Positions 8,498 to 16,447 of a stretch of DNA of 64,000 nucleotides are shown in pieces. Position 1 is the stretch's first letter. The number at the start of each line of letters is the position of its first letter. The notes beneath the pieces were generated by a model. The model was not told the origin of the DNA. It did no database searches and saw only the letters and a list, made by a program, of their open reading frames with translations. The position numbers and the translations under genes were made by a program. Source of the DNA: Vreelandella sp031769195 (GTDB lineage Bacteria > Pseudomonadota > Gammaproteobacteria > Pseudomonadales > Halomonadaceae); NCBI RefSeq assembly GCF_031769195.1, contig NZ_JAVHNP010000004.1:565613-629612 (forward strand). Reading direction: 5' to 3'.

Positions 8498-9808
8498 ATG
8501 CTAAAACTCATATCAAAACCAGCGGTTAAGCTGGTCGAACGCTACCTGCCCGACCCGTATATTTTTGTACTGCTCCTAACGCTCGTTGCCGCAGTGGCCG
8601 CTATTGCGGTGGAGCGCCAAACGCCCTTAGCCGTACTGCGCATGTGGGGCGACGGCTTCTGGGGCTTACTGACCTTCTCCATGCAGATGCTGCTCGTGCT
8701 AGTCACCGGCTTTATGCTAGCAAGCTCGCCACCGGTAAAACGTATTCTGCAAAAAATTGCCAGCACCGCCAAAACCCCTGGCGGCGCGATTATTCTCGTC
8801 ACGCTAGTATCGCTGGCAGCGAGCTGGATTAACTGGGGCTTTGGTCTCGTCGTGGGTGCCCTGTTCGCCAAAGAGCTGGCTCGCCTGATTAAGGTGGACT
8901 ACCGCCTGCTGGTCGCCAGCGCTTACTCCGGCTTTGTGGTGTGGCATGGCGGCTTGGCAGGCTCGGTTCCGCTTACCATCGCCACCGAAGGGCACTTCTC
9001 TGCCGACCAGATTGGCGTGATTGGCACCGGCTCCACTATCTTTGCCTTCTTTAACTTGGCCATCGTGGTGTGCCTCTTTATTGCCGTGCCGCTGGTCAAT
9101 CGCTTAATGCTGCCGGATGAAAAAGACAGCGTTTATGTCGACCCGAAACTACTCAATGATGACCCAGAGCCTGTAGGCCGCATTACGCGTCCGGCAGAGA
9201 AGCTTGAAAATAGTATGCCGCTGGCCCTCATCGTGGGCGTACCGGGTCTGCTGTTCTTGTTGGACCACTTCCTGCTGCGCGGCGGCAGCTTGAACCTGAA
9301 CGTGGTGAACTTCCTGTTCTTGTTCCTCGCCATTGTGCTTCACCGCACACCCCGCAACCTGCTGAACAGCCTGAACGAAGCCATTAAAGGCGGCGCAGGC
9401 ATTGTGATTCAGTTCCCCTTCTATGCAGGCATCATGGCGATCATGGTGCAGTCGGGTCTGGCGCAAAGCATGTCTGAGTGGTTGGTGTCGTTTGCCACCG
9501 CTAGCTCGCTGCCTTTCTGGTCGTTTATCAGCGCAGGGATCGTGAACCTGTTTGTGCCTTCCGGGGGCGGCCAGTGGGCCGTACAGGCGCCCGTTATGCT
9601 ACCCGCTGCAGAAGCACTGGGAGCAGATATTGCCCGTGTTGCCATGGCCGTTGCCTGGGGCGATGCCTGGACCAACCTGCTGCAGCCGTTCTGGGCACTG
9701 CCGGTACTGGCGATTGCAGGCTTAAAGGCCAAAGACATTATGGGCTTCTGCCTCATTCAACTGTTCATCACCGGCATCATTATTTCGGTAGGCTTAGTCT
9801 GGTTCTAA
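8498..9808 (+). CDS. atoE: Short-chain fatty acid transporter, AtoE type
   Basis: A 436-residue inner-membrane carrier of the AtoE family, implicated in uptake of short-chain fatty acids such as acetoacetate or butyrate. Twelve or so hydrophobic segments run through the protein, with family-typical stretches ASWINWGFGLVVGALFAKELAR near residues 108-129, VWHGGLAGSVPL, and NLFVPSGGGQWAVQAPVMLPAA near residue 350. It has its own terminator downstream and a 163-base leader. The neighbouring thioesterase handles acyl-CoA, which agrees with fatty acid metabolism but does not prove a shared pathway. Confidence 0.9.
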   Translation: MLKLISKPAVKLVERYLPDPYIFVLLLTLVAAVAAIAVERQTPLAVLRMWGDGFWGLLTFSMQMLLVLVTGFMLASSPPVKRILQKIASTAKTPGGAIILVTLVSLAASWINWGFGLVVGALFAKELARLIKVDYRLLVASAYSGFVVWHGGLAGSVPLTIATEGHFSADQIGVIGTGSTIFAFFNLAIVVCLFIAVPLVNRLMLPDEKDSVYVDPKLLNDDPEPVGRITRPAEKLENSMPLALIVGVPGLLFLLDHFLLRGGSLNLNVVNFLFLFLAIVLHRTPRNLLNSLNEAIKGGAGIVIQFPFYAGIMAIMVQSGLAQSMSEWLVSFATASSLPFWSFISAGIVNLFVPSGGGQWAVQAPVMLPAAEALGADIARVAMAVAWGDAWTNLLQPFWALPVLAIAGLKAKDIMGFCLIQLFITGIIISVGLVWF

Positions 9809-9829
9809 GCCGCTTGGCATAACTGCTGC

Positions 9830-9880
9830 GCCCGCCCTTGCTGTGTTGAGTACGCTAGCCAGCTAAGGGCGGGCATTTTT
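9830..9880 (+). terminator. Rho-independent terminator after atoE
   Basis: GCCCGCCCTT at 9830-9839 pairs exactly with AAGGGCGGGC at 9865-9874 and is followed by ATTTTT. The loop is long and contains a further GCTG/CAGC pairing. It ends just before the thioesterase gene. Confidence 0.8.
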
Positions 9881-9899
9881 CGCTTTTAAGGTAACGTTT

Positions 9900-10418
9900 A
9901 TGTCCGATACTTCCTCTGAATACAGCGCGCTGCCCGGCCAGCATGAACTCTCCATGACCGTACTCATGACGCCGGATATGGCGAACTTCAGCGGTAAAGT
10001 TCATGGTGGTGCTATTCTTAAGAAACTTGATGAGGTCGCTTACGCCTGTGCCAGCCGCTACTCTGGCCACTACGTGGTCACGCTCTCGGTGGATCAGGTG
10101 TTGTTTAAACAGCCGATTCACGTGGGAGAGCTGGTGACGTTTCTTGCCAGCGTCAACCATGTCGGCCGCTCCTCCATGGAGATTGGTATCAAGGTCGTGG
10201 CAGAGGATATCCGCCAGAAGCTGATTCGCCATACCAACAGCTGCTATCTCACCATGGTCGCGGTGGATGCCGACGGCAAACCTGCCCGAGTGCCGCCGCT
10301 GGCATTAGAGACTCCGCTTCAGCAGCTGCGCTTTGATAAAGCCGCCCTGCGTAAGAAGCTGCGTAAGCAGGCCGAACGCGAAGAGGAGCTTACCCAGCAG
10401 CAGCACCATCAACGCTAA
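9900..10418 (+). CDS. Acyl-CoA thioesterase (YciA/BFIT hotdog family)
   Basis: A 172-residue hotdog-fold thioesterase that hydrolyses acyl-CoA to free acid and CoA in the cytoplasm. The fold's active-site stretch is MTPDMANFSGKVHGGAILKKLDEVAY, containing the conserved N-x-x-G-x-x-HGG...D pattern, and VTLSVDQVLFKQPIHVGELV is the second conserved strand pair. The C-terminal 25 residues are charged and probably form a tail. The chain-length preference cannot be read from sequence. The gene follows the atoE terminator, so it may have its own promoter in the short gap or be read through. Confidence 0.9.
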   Translation: MSDTSSEYSALPGQHELSMTVLMTPDMANFSGKVHGGAILKKLDEVAYACASRYSGHYVVTLSVDQVLFKQPIHVGELVTFLASVNHVGRSSMEIGIKVVAEDIRQKLIRHTNSCYLTMVAVDADGKPARVPPLALETPLQQLRFDKAALRKKLRKQAEREEELTQQQHHQR

Positions 10419-10453
10419 ACCAGCGCCTCTACCAACCACGACAAGGAGTCATC

Positions 10454-11458
10454 ATGCCCACCAGGCAGCGCTACCCCCACCTGCCCAAGGCCGTTGAGTA
10501 TGCGCATATCGGCTGGGATTTTCTGATCCTTGCTGCCGTCATCATTAACCTAAGCCTGCTGCTGTTTGACTCGCTGTTTCTGATTGGCCCCATCAACCAG
10601 GGAATGGCCGCCATCGCGCCTGGTTTTCACCGTTTTTATGAGACGGCGATTCATAGCCGATTCATTGCTATTGATTTGGTTTTTGTCAGTTTTTTTATTG
10701 TCGATGTACTGCTGGGCTGGGCCGTGGCGATTGCCGAACGGCGCTATCACCGCTGGTTCTTCTACCCGTTTGTGCACTGGTACGACGTGCTGGGCTGCAT
10801 TCCGCTCAGCGGGTTCCGCCTGCTGCGTGTACTACGCGTCATATCGCTGTTAAACCGTCTGCATCGGCTGCGTTTGATTAACGTTACCCGCTGGTCGATC
10901 TATCAATTTTTCGCTAAGTACTACGATATTTTGCTGGAAGAGTTATCCGACCGAATTGCGCTGCGCCTGCTGGGCAATGTGCAGCAGCAGATCGTGGCCA
11001 GCGACTCGCTGACCGAACGCGTGATTGAGCGGGTCATCATGCCGCGTAAAACCCAGCTGATTCATGAGATTGCCGAGCGTTTAGAGGCCACCGCAGGCCG
11101 TGCATACCAGCAAAACCGCACTGCCATTATGGCGGCGATTGAAGACTTGGTGAGCCGCACGCTGCGGGAAAGCCCAGAAATTCGTCGGCTGAACCGCTTC
11201 CCAATGGGACAAACGGCCTCCAGCGCGATGCAAGCGTCTATTAGCAGCGTGGCCCAGCGCTTAGTGGATGAGCTCGCCCAAGGCATGCACTCACCGGCCT
11301 TTCGACAGTTGGTTGAGCGCACCGCGGAAAGCGGCTTCGACAGCTGGCTTATCGTCGACGACACCAGTGCAAAAGTGACCGAGCAGGTGCTGTACGACGT
11401 ATTAGAAATGCTGAAAGAGCAGGTTCGCCATCAGGGTTGGAAAGACCGCTACGACTAA
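10454..11458 (+). CDS. Voltage-sensor-like membrane protein with no visible pore
   Basis: A 334-residue protein, not assigned to a named family here. The N-terminal 145 residues resemble an S1-S4 voltage sensor of ion channels: hydrophobic segments at about 20-43 and 73-97, a HWYDVLGCIPLSG segment near 113-125 resembling S3, and then an arginine ladder, RLLRVLRVISLLNRLHRLR, at about 127-145. Potassium or sodium channels would follow with S5, a pore loop and S6; instead the remaining 190 residues are mostly polar and helical, without a TVGYG-like filter. It could be an ion-transporter-family relative, a proton-channel-like protein or a regulator. An AAGGAG site precedes the ATG. Confidence 0.6.
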   Translation: MPTRQRYPHLPKAVEYAHIGWDFLILAAVIINLSLLLFDSLFLIGPINQGMAAIAPGFHRFYETAIHSRFIAIDLVFVSFFIVDVLLGWAVAIAERRYHRWFFYPFVHWYDVLGCIPLSGFRLLRVLRVISLLNRLHRLRLINVTRWSIYQFFAKYYDILLEELSDRIALRLLGNVQQQIVASDSLTERVIERVIMPRKTQLIHEIAERLEATAGRAYQQNRTAIMAAIEDLVSRTLRESPEIRRLNRFPMGQTASSAMQASISSVAQRLVDELAQGMHSPAFRQLVERTAESGFDSWLIVDDTSAKVTEQVLYDVLEMLKEQVRHQGWKDRYD

Positions 11459-11462
11459 TCTG

Positions 11463-12854
11463 CTATACCGTGACGGTGGCAAGAGGGGGTTGTTCAAGGC
11501 TTTCGCGGATCAGCGCCAGCGCCCTTCTAAGCGTTGCTTGGTCGGCGGCAGCCCCCACACAAATACGCACCGCCTGCGGGGCGGGGGCGCTTCCCACGCA
11601 AAAGGGTTCAGCGCTGGTCAGTTTGATCCCCTGCTGATTCAGCCGCGCACAAAGCTCCAGCGCCCGTACGCCTTCCGGCAGCGTTAACCATACGTTGCTA
11701 CCGCTAGGCTGACGGCTCAGCGCATAGCCCTCCAAATACTCCGAGACAAGGCGCTGGCGCGCAGCAAGCTCCTGGGTTTGCCACGTCAGCAGTTCTTCTG
11801 CCACTGGCTGCGCTACCCAGTGGCACACTAAATCCACCATCAGCGGGGGCACCATCCAGCTTTGAGCCCTTAGCCCCGCCGCCAGCCGCTCTAGCAACAT
11901 AAAGGGAGCGCGTAGTACGCCAATGCGCAGCCCACCTGACAGCACTTTCGCCGTGCTAAACACAAACAACGTACGCTCCGGTGCCAGCTCATACAGCGGT
12001 GTGCCACGCTGCTCGGAGGGTAAGTACTGCACACCATCCTCTAAAAGCCACATGTCGTAGCGTCTTGCCAGAGCCACGAGCTGCTCGCGGCGCGCCTCAC
12101 TCAAGCGAGCGCCGGTAGGGTTATTTTGGTCGGGCGTAAGGTAAATTAAGCGTGGTGGCTGGCGGGCGCATTGCGCTTCTAACGCGTCCATACGCATGCC
12201 CTCGTCATCAAAGGCAATCGCGACCATCTTGAGATGCGCCTGTTGGGCAGCGCTAATGGCACCGGGGTACGTCAGCGTATCGGCAGCAATCAGCTCCCCT
12301 GGGCGCAGCAGCGTACTCAGCGCCAGGCTAATGCCGTGCTGGCCACCTTGCGTGATCAACAGCTCTTCTGCTTCCAGCGTGATCCCTAACCGCGCTAACC
12401 ACTGGCATAAATACGCCCGATGCCCCTCGCTACCCTGGGAGCCGGTATAGGCAACGCTGCGTCTTAACGCATCCGACGAGGTGCTTAATGCGCTTAAAGC
12501 AGCGCTCATTGCCTGCTCTCTTAAGGGGTGGGGCGGTGGCAGGCTAAGGCTTAAATCAATCGTGCCGCTTACCTGGGAATGGGACAAAGCACCAAACACG
12601 CTTGCCGCCTCGCTCTTTTTTACGTAGGTGCCGCTACCGATTCGGGCACTAACCCAACCTCGGTGCTCCGCCTCCGCATAGCCACGTGTCACGGTACCCA
12701 CCGTGACCCCTAGCGCATCCGCCAATCGGCGCTGCGGTGGCAGTTTGTCGCCTGGCGCTAATTCACCGTTAGCAACAGCATCGCCAATCGCCAGGGCAAT
12801 CGCCCGATAGCGTGGGCCAAGCGTATTTTTAATGATGGGCACCCAGATTGTCAT
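11463..12854 (-). CDS. MocR-type transcriptional regulator (GntR HTH plus aminotransferase-like domain)
   Basis: A 463-residue fusion of an N-terminal winged helix (GDKLPPQRRLADALGVTVGTVTRGY, about residues 37-61) with a fold-type I PLP aminotransferase-like domain. The presumed PLP lysine is in FSTAKVLSGGLRIG; NQNNPTG-like DQNNPTGARL is also present. MocR proteins usually sense a small amine or PLP and control a neighbouring gene, here the divergent LysE exporter. ATG at 12854 is preferred to the upstream ATG at 12890, since the extension reads through two perfect palindromes and lacks homology-like features. Confidence 0.88.
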   Translation of the reverse strand: MTIWVPIIKNTLGPRYRAIALAIGDAVANGELAPGDKLPPQRRLADALGVTVGTVTRGYAEAEHRGWVSARIGSGTYVKKSEAASVFGALSHSQVSGTIDLSLSLPPPHPLREQAMSAALSALSTSSDALRRSVAYTGSQGSEGHRAYLCQWLARLGITLEAEELLITQGGQHGISLALSTLLRPGELIAADTLTYPGAISAAQQAHLKMVAIAFDDEGMRMDALEAQCARQPPRLIYLTPDQNNPTGARLSEARREQLVALARRYDMWLLEDGVQYLPSEQRGTPLYELAPERTLFVFSTAKVLSGGLRIGVLRAPFMLLERLAAGLRAQSWMVPPLMVDLVCHWVAQPVAEELLTWQTQELAARQRLVSEYLEGYALSRQPSGSNVWLTLPEGVRALELCARLNQQGIKLTSAEPFCVGSAPAPQAVRICVGAAADQATLRRALALIRESLEQPPLATVTV

Positions 12855-12880
12855 GGTGACAATAAAACCTTTGACGTCAA
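12847..12880. promoter_or_regulatory. Two palindromes in the MocR/LysE divergent region
   Basis: ATTGTCA-TGG-TGACAAT (12847-12863) is a perfect 7-base inverted repeat covering the MocR start codon, and TTGACGTCAA (12871-12880) is a perfect 10-base palindrome. Both lie between the divergent MocR and LysE genes and are candidates for the regulator's binding site. The role is inferred from position and symmetry. Confidence 0.55.
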
Positions 12881-12937
12881 AAATGCACACATTATGCTAA
12901 CAAAACCCGGTGTAATCAACGTAAATCCAAAAATTGT

Positions 12938-13555
12938 ATGGGTACAAAAATGAACAGTGAATGGCTAATCCTTGGCCCTGCCGCGCTCTATATGATGTCG
13001 ATGACCCTCACGCCAGGACCTAACAACATCATGCTTACCGCCTCGGGGGCTAACTTTGGCTTTCGGCGCACACTGCCGCATATGTGGGGGATTCTAGGAG
13101 GCTGTTTTTTGCTGTTTGCCAGCATTGCGCTGGGTTTAGGCGTGCTGTTCGAACGCTTCCCGGTGGTACAGACCACACTGCGCTGGGTAGGCAGTGCCTA
13201 CTTGCTCTACTTGGCCTGGAAAATCGCCACCGCGCCTCCACCCAATTTGCAGGGTAATCAGCATGGCGTGCCACTGACATTTTGGCAGGCGGCCATGTTT
13301 CAGTTCGCCAACCCCAAAGCGTGGGTGATGGGGCTGGCACTGATGGCGGGCTTCTTACCTGAAAGCGGCCAGCCGGTTATCAATGCTCTGGTCCTGGCCG
13401 GGTTTGCCGAACTGGTGGCGCTGCCATGCATTGCCCTGTGGGCTGCCTTTGGCAGCGCCATCGGCCAGTGGATTAAAAGCGACAGGGCATGGCGCGGGTT
13501 CAATATTACGATGGGCGTGCTGACCGCCGCCTGCGTGTGGTTAATTCTGCGTTAA
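12938..13555 (+). CDS. LysE/RhtB family amino acid exporter
   Basis: A 205-residue inner-membrane exporter with about six hydrophobic segments. The family signature TPGPNNIMLTASGANFGF is near residues 26-43, and the FQFANPKAWVMGLAL stretch is also conserved. LysE/RhtB proteins export basic or neutral amino acids or derivatives. It is transcribed away from the MocR gene, which probably controls it. An in-frame ATG at 12950 (residue 5) is an alternative start. Its stop overlaps the stop of the convergent I78 gene in a shared TTAA. Confidence 0.9.
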   Translation: MGTKMNSEWLILGPAALYMMSMTLTPGPNNIMLTASGANFGFRRTLPHMWGILGGCFLLFASIALGLGVLFERFPVVQTTLRWVGSAYLLYLAWKIATAPPPNLQGNQHGVPLTFWQAAMFQFANPKAWVMGLALMAGFLPESGQPVINALVLAGFAELVALPCIALWAAFGSAIGQWIKSDRAWRGFNITMGVLTAACVWLILR

Positions 13556-13890
13556 CCGCAGCGCAGCGCCTCAATCATGTCGTTGCTTTCCAAGTGAATA
13601 TTGAGCCGGTCGTCACGGTAATCCATGGTGGCGGCGCTGCCAGGCCGAAGCACACGCACCTGACGAGCACCGCTCTGCTCTTCTAGCGTCGCCACATTGG
13701 CCTCATCAAAGGGCGCACCAATGGCATACTGAACGGCGCTGGCATCGCACACTTGGCTAACCGGTGCAGTCTGATCCATCGCAGGTGGTGCCGGTGCCGC
13801 GCTATCATTTGTCGCACTGGCGCAGCCTGCCAGTAGTATCAACGTCAACAGACCGCTCGCACACTTCATAAAACCCAGCGTTGATGTCAT
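13552..13890 (-). CDS. Peptidase inhibitor I78 family lipoprotein
   Basis: A 112-residue lipoprotein with a signal peptide ending in the lipobox LAGC near residue 20, a short Ala/Pro linker, and a C-terminal domain of the I78 elastase-inhibitor type: RVLRPGSAATMDYRDDRLNI followed by a terminal CG. The first cysteine of the mature domain (VCDASAVQ) and the terminal one could form a disulfide. I78 proteins are thought to block serine proteases in the envelope. ATG at 13890 is chosen because the lipoprotein signal begins there; the longer frame to 13977 would cross a strong hairpin. Confidence 0.82.
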   Translation of the reverse strand: MTSTLGFMKCASGLLTLILLAGCASATNDSAAPAPPAMDQTAPVSQVCDASAVQYAIGAPFDEANVATLEEQSGARQVRVLRPGSAATMDYRDDRLNIHLESNDMIEALRCG

Positions 13891-13931
13891 AGGAAGTTTC
13901 CTGCCTTCATTGACTCCATCCTTTATAACAG

Positions 13932-13961
13932 TGCGGGCTAGGCATTGCTGCCTAGCCCGCA
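13932..13961. terminator. Strong hairpin between entericidin and I78 genes
   Basis: TGCGGGCTAGGCA (13932-13944) and TGCCTAGCCCGCA (13949-13961) form a perfect 13-base stem with loop TTGC. It follows the entericidin gene on the minus strand. The T tract is poor, so termination is likely but may be incomplete, with leak into the I78 gene. Confidence 0.65.
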
Positions 13962-13992
13962 TCGTTGCATCTTTCACCGTCGAGGCTAGCCG

Positions 13993-14124
13993 TTAACTGG
14001 CAGCGTCCTGCACTGCCTGACCACCCTCTTCAACATCTTGCCCTGCCCCTGCAATGGTATTGCAGCCTGCTAGAGCACCCGCCGTGATGAGTAGAATAAA
14101 GCTCGTCGCCAGGAATTTTTTCAT
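13993..14124 (-). CDS. Entericidin-like small lipoprotein
   Basis: A 43-residue gene encoding MKKFLATSFILL at the start, then a lipobox LAGC and the mature part CNTIAGAGQDVEEGGQAVQD. This is the pattern of EcnA/EcnB entericidins, tiny envelope lipoproteins linked to stationary-phase and osmotic stress. An AAGGAGA ribosome site lies at a good distance from the ATG at 14124. Immediately downstream is the perfect hairpin at 13932-13961. Whether it acts as a toxin or antidote is not known; only one copy is present. Confidence 0.85.
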   Translation of the reverse strand: MKKFLATSFILLITAGALAGCNTIAGAGQDVEEGGQAVQDAAS

Positions 14125-14289
14125 CGTGTTCTCCTTAACAGATCCGTCAACATCGGGAAGCTCCGGTGGCAGCTTTACGCCTAGGAGTGTTTTCAGCGTA
14201 ACAGATTTTAATAATTTCGCCTGTTTTCCCTGAGTTATCCGCTGCCTGCTATGATGCTTGCTAAACCGTTTGGCTTAGGAGCACTCCGC

Positions 14290-14715
14290 TTGGCAACCTT
14301 TGAACTCGACCCACGCTTAGAAGCAGATACCCTCCCTTTAGCGGACCTCCCACTCTGTCGCGCGCTCTTAATGAACGATGCCCGCTACCCCTGGGTCGTT
14401 CTGGTGCCCAGAGTCGCGTCGGTCAGTGAGGTGTTTGAGCTCAGCCAAGAGGACCAAAACAAGCTCTGGCAGGAAGCCACTCAGCTTGGCGCGGCGATGA
14501 AAGAGGCGTTTCATGGCGATAAGCTCAACATCGCCACGCTCGGCAACGTGGTGAGCCAACTGCATATTCATCTGGTGGTGCGCTACGTCGATGACCCCAG
14601 CTGGCCCGCCCCCGTATGGGGAAACGGCAGCCCCAAGCCCTATGAACTGGCTCAGCAAGGCACTCGCCGCGAACAGCTGCTTGCCCAAATTGCAGGGCTT
14701 TCGCTGTCGTCTTAA
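14290..14715 (+). CDS. HIT family nucleotide-binding protein
   Basis: A 141-residue histidine-triad protein. The catalytic motif is QLHIHLVVR near residue 97 (HxHxH variant with H-I-H-L-V), after the conserved NIATLGNVVSQLH stretch. HIT proteins hydrolyse or transfer nucleotides from dinucleotide or phosphoramidate substrates; the physiological substrate is unknown. TTG at 14290 is taken as start because AGGAG at 14277-14281 lies eight bases upstream; the ATG at 14251 would put this site inside the gene. The stop overlaps the end of the convergent NicO gene. Confidence 0.85.
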   Translation: MATFELDPRLEADTLPLADLPLCRALLMNDARYPWVVLVPRVASVSEVFELSQEDQNKLWQEATQLGAAMKEAFHGDKLNIATLGNVVSQLHIHLVVRYVDDPSWPAPVWGNGSPKPYELAQQGTRREQLLAQIAGLSLSS

Positions 14716-15710
14716 TGACCCAGCAACGAGCCACGCGCAGGCGGTTCGCTTAATAGCGGCCCGCTGGCGGGCTGGGCCACACCGGCAAGCGCCAGAGAAA
14801 TACCGAGTGCAATAATCACCGCGCCGCCTACCAGCGCTGCCCATCCAGCGGCTTTTTCAACCATTTGATGGCTTTGCTTATGCAGCCGTTTGGTAGCCCA
14901 CCCGCGCGCCACAATGCTTGCCAGCGCCAGTACGGAGACCGTAATGCCGGTCCCCAGCGACATCGCTACCACCGATGCCACGCCCACGTAGAACTGGCCC
15001 AACAGGCTCGCCGCCCCCAGCATCAATATGGCTCCGCTGCAGGGGCGCATTCCAATTGCTCCCACGGTCATCAGCGCCGTTCGCCAGTCCAGCGCCTGTT
15101 CGGGCTCAATATGGTGTGCTCCGCCGCAGCAGTGGCTATGATCATGGCTGTGGCTGTGGTCATGAGAATGATGAGACTCCATCACCGGCTCACGGCGGGC
15201 TGCATAGGCATGGCGCAGCTGTTTCAGCGCTCGCCAGCAAAGCCAGACGCCCAATAGCGCTACCAGTATAAAGCTGGCCTGCTCAACCCATACCACACTG
15301 CCCATGGCCTGACGCGTCACCCAGCCAAGCCCATGGACTAAGACCATCACCATCACAATGGCGGTCACGCCTTGTAGCAACGAGGCCGCAAAGGAGAGTC
15401 CTAGCGCACGGCGGGTCGCGCCCCCATGGGAAGCCAAGTACGTTGCCAGTACGGCTTTGCCATGCCCTGGCCCTGCGGCATGAAATACGCCGTAGGCGAA
15501 GCTTACACCTAGCAGCGTGAACCACGTGGCAGTGGAAGGCGTGCGGGAAAGCTCGGTAATCGCTAGGGTAAGGCTACGGTGCAACTCCCGCTGCCAAGCG
15601 AGCAGCTGCAAGCTAGCGCCCTGTAAATTCGCCTGCACGGCCCAAACCAGTAGTGCCATGCCTAATAGCCCCAACGCTCCTACAGCCAACTGTCGTCCCG
15701 TTAATGGCAT
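14712..15710 (-). CDS. NicO/RcnA-type nickel-cobalt transporter
   Basis: A 332-residue membrane protein of the NicO superfamily. HAAGPGHGKAVLATYLASHG near residue 85 and GAIGMRPCSGAILMLG near residue 225 are the paired metal-path motifs of this family. Between them is a cytoplasmic or periplasmic histidine-rich stretch (SHHSHDHSHSHDHSH) near residues 180-194, followed by CCGGAHH, a likely metal buffer. RcnA exports nickel and cobalt; others import. The gene follows a DUF1007 gene, an association common in proteobacteria and linked to metal handling. A perfect palindrome lies 20 bases upstream. Confidence 0.88.
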   Translation of the reverse strand: MPLTGRQLAVGALGLLGMALLVWAVQANLQGASLQLLAWQRELHRSLTLAITELSRTPSTATWFTLLGVSFAYGVFHAAGPGHGKAVLATYLASHGGATRRALGLSFAASLLQGVTAIVMVMVLVHGLGWVTRQAMGSVVWVEQASFILVALLGVWLCWRALKQLRHAYAARREPVMESHHSHDHSHSHDHSHCCGGAHHIEPEQALDWRTALMTVGAIGMRPCSGAILMLGAASLLGQFYVGVASVVAMSLGTGITVSVLALASIVARGWATKRLHKQSHQMVEKAAGWAALVGGAVIIALGISLALAGVAQPASGPLLSEPPARGSLLGH

Positions 15711-15729
15711 TTCCCCTCCGCAGAAAAGA

Positions 15730-15748
15730 TATAAAGTAACACTTTATA
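15730..15748. promoter_or_regulatory. Palindrome upstream of NicO gene, candidate metal-responsive operator
   Basis: TATAAAGT-AAC-ACTTTATA is a perfect 8-base inverted repeat with a three-base spacer in the 59-base gap between the DUF1007 stop and the NicO start. It is AT-rich, has no T tract, and looks like a repressor site, for example of a Fur-superfamily or similar metal sensor. The regulator is unknown. Confidence 0.55.
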
Positions 15749-15769
15749 CATGAGCGTCTCGGCTAGGCG

Positions 15770-16447
15770 CTAGCGGCAATCGACCCGGCCCGTTTCGGCG
15801 AAGTGACGGCCCAAACCCGGCTCACCCTCTTCGTCCACATCCAGCAGCGCAGCTTGCATCACAAGCTCGGGGTCAGGGTCAGCGGGTAGCACACTCAGCG
15901 CACAGTTTGGCTCACCGTTAAGAATCAGCGCTTGAGCAGAGGGATCATCCCCCTCCTCTTCATGCACCATTTCGATGTAGTAAGTCGGATCAAAAACTTG
16001 ATACTCCAGCACCTGACCACTCAGCGGTTGGGGTGAGGCCAGCGGTAAGATAAACATGAACGTTAAGCGCCCATCTCGCTCTAGTGCGGTGTACTCGGTC
16101 ACCTCACCAAAGGACTGCGGTTCACTGCCGATGCGTACCTCGGTAAAGTAGTGCTGGGCCTCTAGATTATTGCGAATCTCTCCGCCAAGCTGATCAAGGC
16201 CCTCCTCCATACTACCGCCCGGCACCTGCTGTAACTCCTCAAACACCACCAAACTGTAGAAAGGGTCCATCCGCCATGTTTGGTGAAGCCCGGTCGCAAC
16301 ACCCTCGTCGTTGGTGATCACCCGCACACTCATATCAATCCAGCCATGGGGGTGCGCTATGGCAACATGGCTAACCAACAGGCTGCTTGCCAATACGCTG
16401 GTGAAACAGGCACGTCGTAAGGTGAACGCTGTTAGAAACGCTCTCAT
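15770..16447 (-). CDS. DUF1007 periplasmic protein
   Basis: A 225-residue exported protein. After a charged start a hydrophobic signal segment runs to VAIAHPHGWIDM, where the conserved AHPHxWID motif of DUF1007 begins the mature chain and could bind metal. DUF1007 genes sit beside NicO transporters in many proteobacteria, so a role as periplasmic metal-binding partner is likely, though no reaction is known. ATG at 16447 is used; it overlaps the TGA of the upstream lipoprotein gene by one base, with AGGAG ten bases upstream. The C-terminal third is acidic. Confidence 0.85.
   Translation of the reverse strand: MRAFLTAFTLRRACFTSVLASSLLVSHVAIAHPHGWIDMSVRVITNDEGVATGLHQTWRMDPFYSLVVFEELQQVPGGSMEEGLDQLGGEIRNNLEAQHYFTEVRIGSEPQSFGEVTEYTALERDGRLTFMFILPLASPQPLSGQVLEYQVFDPTYYIEMVHEEEGDDPSAQALILNGEPNCALSVLPADPDPELVMQAALLDVDEEGEPGLGRHFAETGRVDCR

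Noticed and set aside
15160..15175. Short repeat of CAC/GAC codons that might look like a DNA repeat element
   Set aside because: It encodes the His-Asp-rich metal stretch of the NicO transporter.
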